A stretch of 64,000 nt of DNA from Strigamia acuminata (lineage: Eukaryota > Arthropoda > Chilopoda > Geophilomorpha > Linotaeniidae): contig OX442315.1 in assembly GCA_949358305.1 (NCBI GenBank), positions 5,853,875 through 5,917,874 of the forward strand, given 5' to 3'. This document shows positions 30,293 to 42,090 of the stretch, piece by piece (within the stretch, counting starts at the first letter, position 1; the number at the start of each line of letters is the position of its first letter). The translations under genes and the position numbers were made by a program. The notes beneath the pieces are model-generated. The model ran no database searches. It worked only from the letters and a program-made list of their open reading frames with translations, and had not been told where the DNA came from.

Positions 30293-31911
30293 CTAGTGGA
30301 AAGCATAAGTTTGGAAACATCAATAATTCCAAAAAATATTTTTTCTTTCACCTTTGTTGTGTGGAAATAAATGATTGACAAATATGACGAGTTAATACAC
30401 ATTGTTGCCCTTTTATTCAGCTTCAAAACAAAGTGTTTAAACTAAAAAAAAAATAAAAAATAAGAGAGATGTGATGATTTTTCTTCATCTGTTCCGAAGC
30501 AAAAATATGGAAAAAATATGGAAAAATGCAAAAGTTTAGAAACTTGAAGTAAAAAAATTAAAACCACCATTATAAATGACTTTTACCTCAGTATTTGGTA
30601 AGATGGCGCTTTCTCCTGATCACTGCAACAATCCTTCTCGCCATTGATGATGTCAGTTTTTGTCATTCTCTGTGGTGATTGATTCCCACACTTGTGTTAT
30701 TGCAGCTTTCATTTCTGGGTTTGTGAGCTCTTAATCGTTTATTCATCAACAGCCAAATATTTTCCATCGGATTCATATCTGGTGAGTCACCTGACCAAGG
30801 TAAAAGTGATTTTTTTTGTTTAAAACCATTTCATTATGGTCTTGGCCATATGGAAGGGTGCTCCATCTTGCATGAAGGTTACTTGTTGGCCCAAATAAAA
30901 CTCTCTTTGATGGCAATAGACTTTCCTTGAGAATCTGTTGATATTTCCCAGCATTCACTGTTCCTTCTATCAATGTTAACTGTCCTGGGCCTGTGGAGGA
31001 TATGCAAACCCAGATCATTAGGCTGAGGTGATACTTCACAGCGGTGTTCAGACATTTTGGATTATTTTCTTTGCCTTTTCATTGTCAAACATGGACTCCC
31101 TGGTCCCCAAATGACAAGTAGAACTTAGAATTATCGAAGAAAATAACCGAATTCCACATTTCCGTGGCTCATGCATGCCACTTACGAATTTGTTTGTTGT
31201 TCATGTATGATTTGCATCCTGGAACTCCGGATCTGTAGCCCATACTTTTAAGTTTCCATAGAACAATGTCTTTTGGGACTGTTATACCTGGTTCAAGTTG
31301 CCATTTAATGTGTTATTCCTTGGCAGAGAGCTTTGGTTGATTCCTGACAAGTGTTTTGAGGATCTGAATCTTGCATTCTGTAGATTTTAGGCATCTTCCA
31401 GAACGTTTTCTAGCCGATTTGACCTTTCCATTATCTTCTTTTACACATTTACAAGCATTTGTTGATGCAGGATGGGGACATCTTCAAAAAGTTAGCAATT
31501 TCAGTCAAGAGTTTTCTTCTTAGCTCGCATGTTCACTAAAATTTGTTTTTCATCCGGACTCAACACCATGTTTGATCTTAAGTGATTTTATGTTACAATC
31601 ACGTGACTAGTTATCTGATTTGACTGTGTAAATGCTTCTACGTCATGTGTAATCGTCAAGTTTCTAAACTTTTGCAACAAGGAACACATATTTCCATATT
31701 TTTGCTTCGGAACAGATGAAGAAAAATCATCATATCTCTCTCATTTTTTATTTTTTTTTTAGTTCAAACACTTTGTTTTGAAGCTGAATAAAAGGGCAAC
31801 AATGTGTATTAACTCGTCATATTTGTCAATCATTTATTTCCACACAACAAAGGTGAAAGAAAAAATATTTTTTGGAATTATTGATGTTTCCAAACTTATG
31901 CTTTCCACTAG
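30293..31911. mobile_element. Tc1-type DNA transposon nested in copia (1619 bp)
   Basis: Flanked by TA on both sides (30,291-30,292 and 31,912-31,913). The ends are inverted repeats of about 240 bp starting CTAGTGGAAAGCATAAG. Removing the element and one TA restores ENLLSIRQL, the normal copia junction. The long inverted repeats include ATATTTTTGCTTCGGAACAG at their inner ends. Confidence 0.9.
30653..31569 (-). pseudogene. Tc1 transposase, degenerate
   Basis: Starts MVLSPDEKQILVNMRAKKK at 31,569 and hits a stop after about 23 codons. The central part is recognisable at 30,773-31,039 (WVCISSTGPGQLTLIEGTVN, YQQILKESLLPS), with frame changes after it. The end (ESITTENDKN) stops at 30,653. These motifs are typical of Tc1-family DDE transposases. 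Several stops and frameshifts make it inactive although it sits in a recent copia copy. Confidence 0.85.
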
Positions 31912-33105
31912 TAAATTTTCATCCAATCCAGGCACAAAATACACTTCTCGGAATTCCACCATTTCTGGTTTTCCATTTAACAATACAGTCAATTCAACAG
32001 TCCCTGTGTGTTCTCCGTAGAGTATTCCACCATTTGCAGTGTTAACCACAATTTTAGGCACGTTTTTTAAATTTCCAAACTGCTCACGTTGCGACGACAT
32101 GTGTCGTGACGCTCCAGAGTCCATGATCCAGTCTGTACGTGATGATCTCGTTACCATCGCCGATACTGAGACGACCGTTGCAATATACGACTTGTTGGCA
32201 GGTTTTTCCGCATTTTTTTCCGCACTTTTCTCCGAATTTTTCGATATTTTTACACGACAGTCCGCTCGTTTGTGCCCAAGCTTGTGACACCTATGGCACT
32301 TGATTTGATAAGAGTTATCGTTTCCTTCCCGGCGCTTAAAACGTTCGTTTCCAACGCTAGAACTGAGAGCTGCACTAGTCACGTCTTTTTCACGTTTTTG
32401 CGCTTCTTGCAGCAACCTCACCTTCACATATTCGGCCGTAATATCCGAGCCGCAGTTTTCAATCGCCATTATCATTGGCTTGAAGTCGTCTGGAAGTGTG
32501 GCTAACAGCATTGCTGCCATCATTTTGTCATCAACTTTATAGTCCATATCGTTTAGCTGTTGGCCAATTGTGACCTTTTTGCCAATATATTCCGACATGT
32601 CCTTGCAGTCGCCATATTTCACGTTTATTAAGTCCGTTAGGAGCGATACCTGGCTTCCCAAACTCTTGTCTTGGTAGAGCTTTACCAGATTGTCCCACGC
32701 TCCTTTTGCCGTTGTGAAACGTCTCACTTCTTGGTAGATGTGTTCTCGTACGCCCAGCGCGATGGTTGCCAATGCAAGGCGACTTTTATTTTCATCATCC
32801 TTGGTTTCAGTCACATACTCCCACAGCCCTTCTCTCACTAGCTGCATCTCCATTGCAAACTTCCAGTTGTTGAAGTTTGAAATTCCCTCCAACTTTTTGA
32901 TTTGATTCAGGTGCGTTGAGTGGTGCCCATTGTTAGTCGATTCCGCCATTTTTAGTCCACAAAAAAATGATTACCGCGTGGCAAACACGAATATTTCCGC
33001 AATTAATTTGATTGTTCAAATTCTGAATTTCCTCAGATCAAACCTGGCTACAAAGTTCGAAACAGACGATTTTGCACAGTTTACAGCATCCCTGGACCCA
33101 TAACC

Positions 33106-33264
33106 TGATGAGATTCTTTGAGATTGTGTAGGAGCGAAAGGATTGAGTGACTACGCGTGGTGATGGTCAAAACGGAAGTGCCCGTGTACAATTTTTATTT
33201 GCATAAAATGACCGTAGGCGCCAGGTGGCGCTACAAGCATGTGATGACACAGAATATCTCAATA
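33106..33264 (-). repeat. copia 5' LTR (159 bp)
   Basis: Identical to the 3' LTR; the primer-binding site lies immediately inside at about 33,092-33,105. Confidence 0.9.
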
Positions 33265-34779
33265 CATATTCCTTGTTTTCTGCGTTCATTGGCCTTTCAA
33301 AACATTGTTTAAAATAGATATCAGAATCTATAGTTTGAGAATGGTGAATTTTATGTGATTGATCCATCAAGGTAAGTTTTGCTCGATACTGTAAAGGCCA
33401 CTGAAGAATTGCATCATTTGGACCTTTGATCACTTAAAGACAAACTGATAAGTGCGTTCCCTCTCTTCCGACATGCGTGGATGCGATACGCGATTACTGA
33501 AACAAAAGTAACTTACACAAAAAATTCCAGTTTTAATGCAATTATTTAACCTCAATTTTAAGTGTCAGAAGTAACTTCATCATCAACTCAATATGAGAAT
33601 TTCCATATTCGTGTTTTTCAACTTCCAATTGATTTCCCTGCAATGTTTTAACTTTATAGAATAAATTTAATTTTAGTTGCGATATCAACACACTTGAAAT
33701 TGACAACCGATTGGCGAAAACTTGCACCGGCGTAAACTACGGACACATTTCTGCACATGGCTACTCATCTGTTTGAAATAAAAATTTAGCATTCTTAATC
33801 CAAATTCCACTGCAAATTGAGTAGACTCACCAAGCGACGAATAAATTTGCCATTACAAAAATTGCAGTAGATCAGATACATCTCGCAACTGTCATTATGG
33901 CTCTATCGAGCAAAATGAATAAAAAATATTAATATTAATTTAATCATCAAATATTTGATACTCCGTATTATAATTACTTCCATCTTATTTAGATGGATCA
34001 CACTGTTGCAATATCTACAATGTCCTTTCTCTGATTGAGTGTCACCACCAGTTTTTTCCTGAGAAAAAAATTACAATTTAATGAATAAAAATTTGAAATT
34101 CCACTACCACAATAAGAGACTAATAGCCCAGCAACATCAGTATACTTACAAGTGTTGGCCTGCTGAAATCTGTTTTGGCACCACATCCCTGACAGAAGAT
34201 GTGACTACTAAGTTGTTCCTTGGTAATAACACTCTTCAAACCGCATCTTTGAATAAAATACAAAAAAATAAATAACTAAATACAAATATAGTTTACAAAT
34301 CAAGTTGTATTCAAATCAGAAACTTGAGCTTAGATTGAACGGTTAGTCCAGGGCTCCGAAAACTATTTAAAATTTTTATCGAGGTCCAGAAAAAAAACCT
34401 TAGCAAACGTAAAAAAAAAAAAAACTTAAGAACCAAATAAACCTCCCAATAAACACACACAAACCAAAAAATACCAATAAAACCTAAAACACAGGATAAA
34501 CAAGAAAAAAAACACAAAAAAACCAAAGAAACCGAGGAAAAAACGTCGCTGAAACGTGTCACCGCGGTCCAAGTTTCGACCTTCCGCGGTCCGTATCCGG
34601 ATCGCTGGGTTAGTCGTTCCACTGCTAACGGAAAACCCGGCCACTCATTACTTTCCGTTATTGGTAAGTGCTAGGCAACAGACCAAGCAAATGTCCACAA
34701 ATGTTTTGTTAGATTGATTTTTTAAACTAAGTTCAACGATTTCCACTTACTTGATACACAGAAAGACTTTTGGATCCAT

Positions 34780-35202
34780 AGCGACTGAACGGAGACAAGT
34801 TGAATCGTGCCGAGCCGTAACTAAAGTCTACGACTAGGAATGTGCACTCGATGAATTATCACCTGGCGTATGCTACCGAAATATAGTACTTCTCGAAACA
34901 AAACTGATACGTGCAAAGCAATTGATACATATTACTGTAAAAAAAAACATAATGTATCCATGATTCTTGCTGAGATTATTTGAGGATGGCGGTTGATTGC
35001 ATTACACTTGTACGCCACCTGACGGTGACGCACCGAACAACATCACCAACAAAAATAAATGGGCATTTTTTCAGAATTTAGTCCAGTTCTATTTTTATTC
35101 ACAAACTTTACGATCAAATAGAATTACGTGTGGAGATTTTCTTGCTGTACCGGTATAGAAATTTTGTTAACCTTAACATTCGGTTGATTTATTTATTTAT
35201 TA
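34780..35202 (-). promoter_or_regulatory. Upstream region of TRAF copy 1
   Basis: Contains the conserved motif at 34,844-34,868 and further blocks common to all TRAF copies (GCCACCTGACGGTGACGCACCG, here about 35,010-35,032). No other gene. Confidence 0.45.
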
Positions 35203-35880
35203 AGGTGGGTTCACACTTGTGTTCCCACTATGAAGTAAAGTAAGCAAAAAGCTACTTCAAATTTGTTTTGAAGTAGAAAGTAACGCAATGCAGCAAGCTT
35301 ACTTCCAGCCAATCAGGAACAATCTCATTCTCGCGAGAAGGTTAGAGTAAACGAGACTGAACGAGACTAAATTTGCCGCCATTATTAGCAACGTTTTTAT
35401 TCGTTATTCTCGACGGTTTCGCAATGTTTTCGCGAAATATTCGCGATATACTAGTATCTTTATTCGTTATTTGCGACGTGTTTGCGACGTTTTCACGAGG
35501 TATTTTTATTCATTATTCGCGAAGTTTTTGCGACGTTTTCGCAACCTTTTCGCGAAATGTTCGCCAAACATCGCCGGTATTCGATTGCACAAATGCGGGC
35601 GATGTTCGCCCACATTCGATCGCGCAAATGTGGCGGAACATTGGCCGTATTCAATCGCGCAAATGCGGGCGAACATCGCCCGCATTTGTGCAATTGAATA
35701 CGGCCAATGTGATGCAACAATTTGGATCTTGTTCTGGATTAAGATCTTGGCATTCCATTGTGATTGGTTGATTTTTACTTCAACTCAAAACAAGTGTGAA
35801 CACACTTGCGTTACCTTACTTCTACTTTATCTGAGCTTACTTTACTTTGCCTTACTTTACTTCCAAGTGTGAACCCACCT
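35203..35880. mobile_element. PIF/Harbinger-like MITE (678 bp)
   Basis: Terminal inverted repeats AGGTGGGTTCACACTTG, flanked by TTA on each side (35,200-35,202 and 35,881-35,883). The empty site is seen at about 48,160 (TTATTTATTAGACAGC). The interior has arrays of CGCGAAATATTCGCGA-like and GCAAATGCGGGCGAACATCG-like words and no transposase. The family call rests on the 3-bp TTA duplication and end sequence. Confidence 0.8.
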
Positions 35881-35944
35881 TTAGACAGCAAAATACATCA
35901 GTGTTTCAGGTTAGAGTAAAGCATTCAAAAGTGGACAATTGTTT

Positions 35945-38900
35945 TCAAGTAGTAACATTTAAATCTAGTTTGATAAAAATTGTGTTACCAACTAAATATT
36001 TTGGTTCAATTTCATCTAAACGAATAAATTCTGGCATTCCAAACCCTTTGTCTGCCGTATTTGTTGGTCTGTCAAGAAATTCTTTAAAGTTAATAATATC
36101 AGAATTTAGAGGTTGAGAATGGTGAATTTTATGTATCGATTGATCCATCAAAGTAAGTTTTGCCTGATACTGTATAGGCCACTGAAGAATTGCGTCATTT
36201 GGACCTTTGATTACTTTAAGATAAACGGATAAGTGCGTTCCATTTCCGTCGAAATCACCATTTGGATGTAAGAGTAGTTGCATTTTATAACCACCATTCT
36301 TGGTGTAAAAAGGATTGCTAGAAATGTAGTCTTGCCTTCCTGATCTTGCATCGTCACGAGCGTCGCGAAAATTATCAATTCTCCAGACATATTCTAGCGA
36401 CGAAAAGGTTTCCAGTTTGTTCTTCAGATCCAATTCTATTTCTTCTGTTGAATAAATGAAAATAGTTAGAATTTAATCAGAAATTTGTCAAAATTCTTGG
36501 CAAAAATTTGTCAAAAAATTAATTTAGCGCACTTTCAGTCGCAATACATACAAATATTCTTGTACGTACGGATAAAATTAAGATTAAATACGACAAATCA
36601 CAACTCACCTTTGTCTTTTGCATGTTCAAGTTCGAACTCATTTTGTTTTCTAACCACAGCGTCTGACAATTGAAATCAATTAAAAATATATCAACACACC
36701 GTGACAAAACGCGGACCATAAGACGCACCCCAAGTTTAGCAGTCAATTTTTAGAAGAAATACGTTACTAGTATTATTACAAGAAATTCTCAAATTTCCAT
36801 TTTAATTATTATTTTCATAATTCCCCGATTTATTTACATGGGAATCTCTAAATTAATTTTATGGGAAGTGCCACTTAGCATATGTAAGTTCGGACAACAA
36901 GATGCATCCCAATTTTTGGTTGACTTTTCAAACTAAAAAAGTGCGTCTAAAGATCCGTAAAATACGGTAATTTTTACGAATTCATTATACCGATCTTGTC
37001 ACTCAGAATTTTCTTATCCTCGGCTGAAACCAAAATTTGTATTATGTTCGTTAAACCTCTTACGCGTTAGCCAAATAAATAGAACGATTCTTACCAACAG
37101 CTTTAGTCAACTGATCTAAAACCAAATATATATTAAACCAGAAATCAATAAAGGTTCGTTTCACTTACTGTTGGCCGTAATCACAGTGCTCAGAGTTTTT
37201 TCATAGTTTTCTACATTATCGCACTGCTCAGTTTGCCTTTTGGTTAAAAGTTCTAAAAAAATTCTCATTTTAGGCTTAAATCATCGATTTCATCGTTTTG
37301 TGATACGACAATTCACCTTCACGCAGTTTTATGCGCTATATCAATTCCTCCATTTTGCTAATTTGTTCAATTTGTTTCAAGTGGAGATCTTTGATTTCTT
37401 TTTCCTGCTTTTCGATGGTTTTCTCCAAATTATCTATCGAAATGATATTTTAAACCCTCACTAAAATATCGATCGAAAGAAATCCTACCTTGAACAACCT
37501 GCATTTTCCTGCAGCACTCAATCTGGAATGACAAATATTTGCATATATGATAGCTTACAATTGATGAATTTATCCCTTTCAATAGCATTTTTGATTCTAC
37601 CAATACCTGACCACTGTTATGAACAACGCTCTTAAGTGTCATTAGTTCGGAAAACGAACTTCCCATCATATACCATGTTTACTTGTACCCAGTTATCTTG
37701 GTAAGTGAAAATGCGAATTTTACTTTTCTGGAAAACTGATCATGTAAACAAATCAGTTTTCTAGAAAAGACAGACTTATCTGGAAAACTAAATTCCAGTT
37801 GTACGAGCTAGATTTTGGGCGTTTTGCGCATTGCAAACTGCATGTAAACACCCGTGCATGCGAAAATTCAAAAACTTGGATCGAGATATGGTCGGATCGT
37901 TGTAGTAAAAATACGTTAAGCCTACGTAGTAACGACATTTGGTACTGAAATCAATATGAAATCAGCTAAAATCACCATTTTTGGGATCAGAATTTGCATA
38001 TTAGGCACCATTGCAAAGATTCAGGCAAAAACCTCTTTCCTAACCACCATTTCATTTGTTTGGCTGAAATGGATCAACAGCCATTTTGTTGTTCCAGATA
38101 ATCAAAGAGCAGTATAGGTAATTCTCGTATGACGTCATGTTTACCAGAAAATTAACGTCATGTAAACGCAAACGGTTATCCAGATAAATAAAATCCGAAT
38201 ATTCTGGTAAACTGTGACCATGTAAACATGGTAATTGACGCATTGATCGATTGCTGAAACATCAACTAATTTTAAACAAACAATCCGGTTTGATGCAATT
38301 ATTCTACCTCGTTTTGAAGTGCCAGCAATAATTTCATCATCAACTCGGCATGAGAATTGACAACTTCATGTTTTTCAACTTCCAATTGATTTCCCTGCAA
38401 TGTTTGTACTTTAGAATAGTTTAAATTTAAGTTATGCTCTATCTGCACACCTGAAATTGACAACCAATTGGCAAAAATTTGCACTGGCGTAAACTACGGA
38501 GGCATTCTTGCACATGGCTACTCATCTGGTTAAAATCAAAGTTTAGTATTCTTCACCGAAGGAATATTTTGGATTGTGCGCACTCACCATGCTACGAATA
38601 AATTTGGCATTACAAAAATTGCAATAGATTGGATACATGTCACAACTGTCATTATGACTCTGTCAAACAAAAAGAATAAAAAACATGTAAATGTCACTGT
38701 ACATCGTCACACATCAACACTTCATTAAGGAATTCCATTAAATGTACGATTTAGTAATTTTGTGACTGCGTATTAATTACAAAATCAACCATCAAATTCA
38801 ATTGCAGATATGTGCAAGTCAGAAATTCTGAAAAGTCACATAAACCTACGTAAAATTTTGATGCAGAAAAACTGCTTTTACAATGTAAAATGTAAAAATT

Positions 38901-39840
38901 AATTACAAGTTTTATTCAAACTTCTGGAGCTGTTTCTTGGTTCAAAAACACTTCTGTACTTTGATCAAGGGCCTCCATCATTTTGTTTTTTTTGAACAAA
39001 AGTGTAAAATTGTTAAAATCGCAATAATTGCAAATTTAATTAAACCCCTTACTGAATCTTGTGAGATATATTAGCCGCAAAGCAACATTTAACATGCTTT
39101 AAAATGCCAAAAAAGAAATGTGTAAACATAGTAATTACAAGCGATTAAATGTTGATTTATGCAGCTATGATAACACAATTACTTCAATCTTGTTTTGATC
39201 AATCACATGGTTGCAATACGTACAATGGCCTTCCTCTGATTGCGTGTCACCACCAGCTGTTTCCTGAGGAAGCAATTACAACTAGAAATATAGAAATTGA
39301 AATTCCACTACCATGACAAAACAAATAGCCTGATAAAACATTCTGGTGCACCTTTTGCACACCAGGGCTATTATTTTATCAAAAATCGGTTATAAACGAA
39401 AGTTCGCTCTATCAAAATTTTTAACTTGGTGTTCTATCACCAATCAACCAATCAAGCCATTTTTAACTATTCGTTGTAACAAAAAATTCGTTATATCACG
39501 GTTCGTTAAATATACTCACAAATATTGGTACGCTTAAATCAGTTTTGGCACCACATCCCTGGCAGAAAATGTGACTACTAGCTTGCTCCTTGGTAATAAC
39601 ACTCTTCAAACCACATCTACACATAAAATATAAAAAAATAATTTCATATAAATAATTTTTAGAAATTCCAGATTGATCGGTTAGTTGTTCCACTGCTACT
39701 GGAAGTTTCGATAAGTGACAACTGCTGTGCTAGACAACAAACCGAGCAATCCACGTTTTCTCACATGTTTGCCTAACGGATTATTAAACTAAAGAAAGCA
39801 ATTTCACTTACCTAGTACAATCGAACACTTCTGAATCCAT
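35945..39840 (-). pseudogene. TRAF-like gene copy 2, full exon set but with a nonsense codon and a MITE in an exon
   Basis: Exons: 39812-39840, 39520-39616, 39183-39263, 38588-38659, 38451-38525, 38308-38394, 37607-38253 (split), 37489-37522, 37317-37433, 37169-37252, 37095-37115, 36991-37023, 36609-36662 and 35945-36445. All phases agree. They encode zinc fingers, a coiled coil (DNLEKTIEKQEKEIKDLHLKQ) and an intact 162-residue MATH domain (LEYVWRIDNF, LQWPIQYQAKLTLMD, FIRLDEIEPKYLVG). Lesions: the coiled-coil exon has TAG where relatives have a Leu codon (EELI stop RIKLRE, about 37,346-37,360), and exon 7 contains the insertion at 37,673-38,231. It lacks the extra 54-nt exon of copies 3 and 5. 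Confidence 0.85.
37673..38231. mobile_element. MITE with CCATGTTTAC ends inside TRAF exon 7 (559 bp)
   Basis: Ends CCATGTTTAC and GTAAACATGG, flanked by TA on both sides. Interior palindromic pieces repeat the motif (TTTCTGGAAAACTGATCATG, TTTACCAGAAAATTAACG). It interrupts the exon encoding QSTNASMMARSF in copy 5. The superfamily is probably Tc1/mariner-type, judged from the TA target only. Confidence 0.7.
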
Positions 39841-39900
39841 CGCGAATAAACGGAAACCAGCACGCTAGAAGCGGCAACTTACGTCCTCTACTAGGAATGC

Positions 39901-39923
39901 GCACTCGATGAATTAGCACCTGG
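39901..39923 (-). promoter_or_regulatory. Conserved TRAF upstream motif (copy 2)
   Basis: GCACTCGATGAATTAGCACC, followed by TGG, about 60 bp upstream of the copy 2 ATG. Confidence 0.5.
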
Positions 39924-40957
39924 CGTGTGCTACCGAAATATCGTATTTCTCGATACAAAACGGATACATCCAAAGCAATGATACATATAACATATGTGTA
40001 AGATATATAAGATATTCATGATTCTTGTTCAGATTATTTGTGGATGGCGGTTGATTGCGTTACGCTTGTACGCCACCTAACGGTGACGCACCGAACAATA
40101 TCACCAACAATGGACAATTTTTCAGAATTTGGTCCAGTTCTAGTTTTATTCAAATAGAATTACGTGGATATTTTCTTGCTGAGTTCAAGTTGCTATAGTA
40201 ATTTGGTTAACTTACCATTCGGTTAATTTATTTATTAGATAGACAGCAAGATACATCTTCGGATCAAAAGATGCACAAAGACAATTTTTATGAAAAAAAA
40301 AACGTTATTATTACAAAAAATTCTTAAATTTCCATTTTAAATATTATTTTCATAATTCTCCGATTTATTTTCATGGGAATCGCTGAATTAATTTAATGGG
40401 ATGTGCCACTTAGCATATGTAAGTTCGGACAACAAGATGCATCCCAATTTTCGGTCGACTTTTCAAACTAAAAAAGTGCGTCTAAAGATGCGTAAAATAC
40501 GGTAATTTTTACGAATTTATTATACCGATCTTGTCACTCAGAATTTTCTTGTCCTCGGCTGAAACAAAGTTTGTATTACCAGTATGTTCTTTTAATCTCT
40601 TACGCGATTCTTACCCACAGCTTTAGTCAACTGATCTAAACATGAAATCAAAATTAAATGATAATCGACCGATACAAGCGGGAATCACTTACTGTTGGCC
40701 GTAATCACAGTAGTCAGAGCTTTTTCATAGTTTTCTACATTATCACACTGCTCCGTTTGCCGTTTGGTTAAAAGTTCTAAAAAAATTCTTATTTTAGGAT
40801 TAAATCAGATGAAAACAGAAATAAAATTCGGAAACTGCACTTTTACCAATAGTATTATCCATCATCTTAATCGAATGCAGGACTTCATCTTTGACTTCAG
40901 CTGAAATTCGTTCAACAAAATTTTGATTGATTTTACCTTTTTGTGATATGATAATTC

Positions 40958-42090
40958 GGGGTTAGACCATATGAGCACATTGCAAGTGAGCACCCTATTT
41001 AAATTGGTTGCAGGGGAGCACGGATTTATTTGTGCACCCAATTAAAAAATTAAAATATTAATATTAAATAATTAATTAAGTAATAATTAAATTAAATGTG
41101 CACGTCTTACATGCGCACGTTTTAAATGCACACAGTTGCAGTTAAGCACGTCTCATGCGTGCGGGGTGCAAATGCGCACAAACGTCGGCAAAACGTTTCT
41201 GCAGTTACTTCCGTGATCAGTGGCTGCTGGAGGTGACTACCACCCGTTTTAGTGTGTTTGAGCTGCCACACCGCACTAACAACAGCTTGGAATCATCAAC
41301 CTCGAACAGGCCATTGCAAATGCAACTAACGAAGCAGCACAGCCTGATGACGCCCAACCTACTGCAGCACCAGCGCCAAGGAGAGCGCCCGCTACACGCA
41401 GTGCCCCTCGTGTTCGAGATGCTCCTAGGCATCGTCGAGGCCGCCACGTATACACCCACTGCCTGACCCTGCAGCGGCACTTACATATGGTATTTGTCGA
41501 CGTCGATCACCAAGCCCGGCTCGGGAGGAAACACAACCGCCAGCGCAACGCCGCAGAAACAGACGGAACATCGCCGAAGATGTGCCCCATGCGCTCGTAA
41601 CAGCAAACGCAGGTCTAGTGGTGCAGTTGGAACCAACAGTTTCTACCTGTCTCCTGTGCAGTGCACACAAGTGCAATGTTGTGTACAGGTGTGGGCACAC
41701 TGCATGCTCTGCCTGTGTACAAAGGGCTATTGAGATAGATGTGCTTCTGAAATGCCATGTTTGCCGCATGGTTATAAAGAAGCGTAGCTATCTTACCAGA
41801 CTCTTTTTATAATTAAAATAAGGACATTAATAAAGAAATAACAACGGATTTACTCATGTGCGCAATTGAAACCCATTTTATTATTATTATTACTTAATGT
41901 TATTTAATTTATTTAATTTATTTTTATTTTATTTTATATAATTTAAATCAGTGTGCAGTTAAGACGAGCTCATTTAGGACGTGCTCACTTGCATTGTGCG
42001 CCCGTGAGACAGCGCCTTTGCAACGTGACCAATTGAGGTGCTCAATTGATTTCGGTGCTCACTTGCAATGTGCTCATATGGTCCTCGCCC
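40958..42090. mobile_element. DNA transposon carrying a RING-finger ORF (1133 bp)
   Basis: Inverted ends share GACCATATGAGCACATTGCA, followed by AGTGAGCACC. The outermost bases are GGGGTTA on the left and GGGCGAG read inward on the right. The flanking 8-bp repeat is GATAATTC on the left and GACAATTC on the right; the undamaged site in copy 5 reads GACAATTC. An 8-bp duplication suggests a hAT- or P-like element, but no transposase is present. A related end occurs at about 52,560-52,590. Confidence 0.7.
41582..41812 (+). CDS. RING-type zinc-finger ORF inside the transposon (up to 76 aa)
   Basis: The frame contains CLLCSAHKCNVVYRCGHTAC, then SACVQRA and LKCHVCRMVI. The spacing C-x2-C, C-x-H-x2-C-x2-C, C-x2-C matches RING fingers of the short type found at the C-termini of IAP and Neuralized/MIB-like ubiquitin ligases. 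It ends at 41,812, followed by AATTAAAATAAGGACATTAA with a possible polyadenylation signal. Upstream, an Ala/Pro/Arg-rich stretch in overlapping frames may be the rest of the protein after splicing. I infer E3 ligase activity from the fold only. Confidence 0.5.
   Translation: MPHALVTANAGLVVQLEPTVSTCLLCSAHKCNVVYRCGHTACSACVQRAIEIDVLLKCHVCRMVIKKRSYLTRLFL

Larger units (their letters stand above)
27276..32949 (-). pseudogene. copia gag-pol, interrupted only by the Tc1 insertion
   Basis: From 32,949: a Gag region (FNNWKFAMEMQL), CCHC knuckle at residues 218-231 and protease DSGAS at about D277. After the Tc1 insertion the same frame continues with GAG-pre-integrase (HRRLGHLSNGGMKTL), integrase zinc site (CETCLKGKQH), integrase core (FIDDHSRKTF, RTDNGKEY, NGVSERTNR), reverse transcriptase (KARLVARGCSQ, YVDDLLIF) and RNase H (YTDADHAGC, TEAEYMSLS), to the stop at 27,276. 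No other frameshift or stop was noticed. This is the full copia order protease-integrase-RT-RNase H. The nested transposon makes this copy non-functional. Confidence 0.9.
27041..33264 (-). mobile_element. Ty1/copia LTR retrotransposon, recent insertion
   Basis: Two identical 159-bp LTRs (27,041-27,199 and 33,106-33,264) are flanked by a 5-bp duplication CATAT (27,036-27,040 and 33,265-33,269). Reading the minus strand, the primer-binding site after the 5' LTR is GGTTATGGGTCCAG, and a purine run AGAGTGGGAG precedes the 3' LTR. The coding region runs 32,949 to 27,276. A Tc1 element (30,293-31,911) is nested inside. Identical LTRs imply very recent insertion. Confidence 0.95.
26941..34779 (-). 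pseudogene. TRAF-like gene copy 1, disrupted by copia and deletions
   Basis: Exons 1-6 are in order: 34751-34779, 34150-34246, 33978-34058, 33831-33902, 33694-33768 and 33551-33637. They encode the zinc-finger region (CGLKSVITKEQ, FCQGCGAK, HCRYCNSV, MSSHVQKCVRS, CKFSPIGCQF). All coiled-coil exons and the first third of the MATH exon are deleted, so MATH sequence resumes at about 33,468. It carries an in-frame TAA (VCL stop where relatives have VYLQ). The MATH exon is then split by the copia element at 27,041-33,264, and its end (FIRFDEIEPKYLVGNTIFIQL) lies at 26,941-27,036. TRAF proteins are adaptor or ubiquitin-ligase scaffold proteins of receptor signalling; this copy cannot make one. Confidence 0.85.

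Noticed and set aside
28397-30378. Several plus-strand open frames over the copia pol gene
   Set aside because: The minus strand encodes integrase, reverse transcriptase and RNase H with all motifs; the plus-strand frames have none.
30293-31911. Functional Tc1 transposase
   Set aside because: A stop follows after about 23 codons and later frames change; only fragments match the family.
38299-38484. Intron-retaining short frame (QIFANWLSISG...) as a separate small gene
   Set aside because: It spans two TRAF zinc-finger exons and their intron; phase and homology assign the parts to TRAF copy 2.
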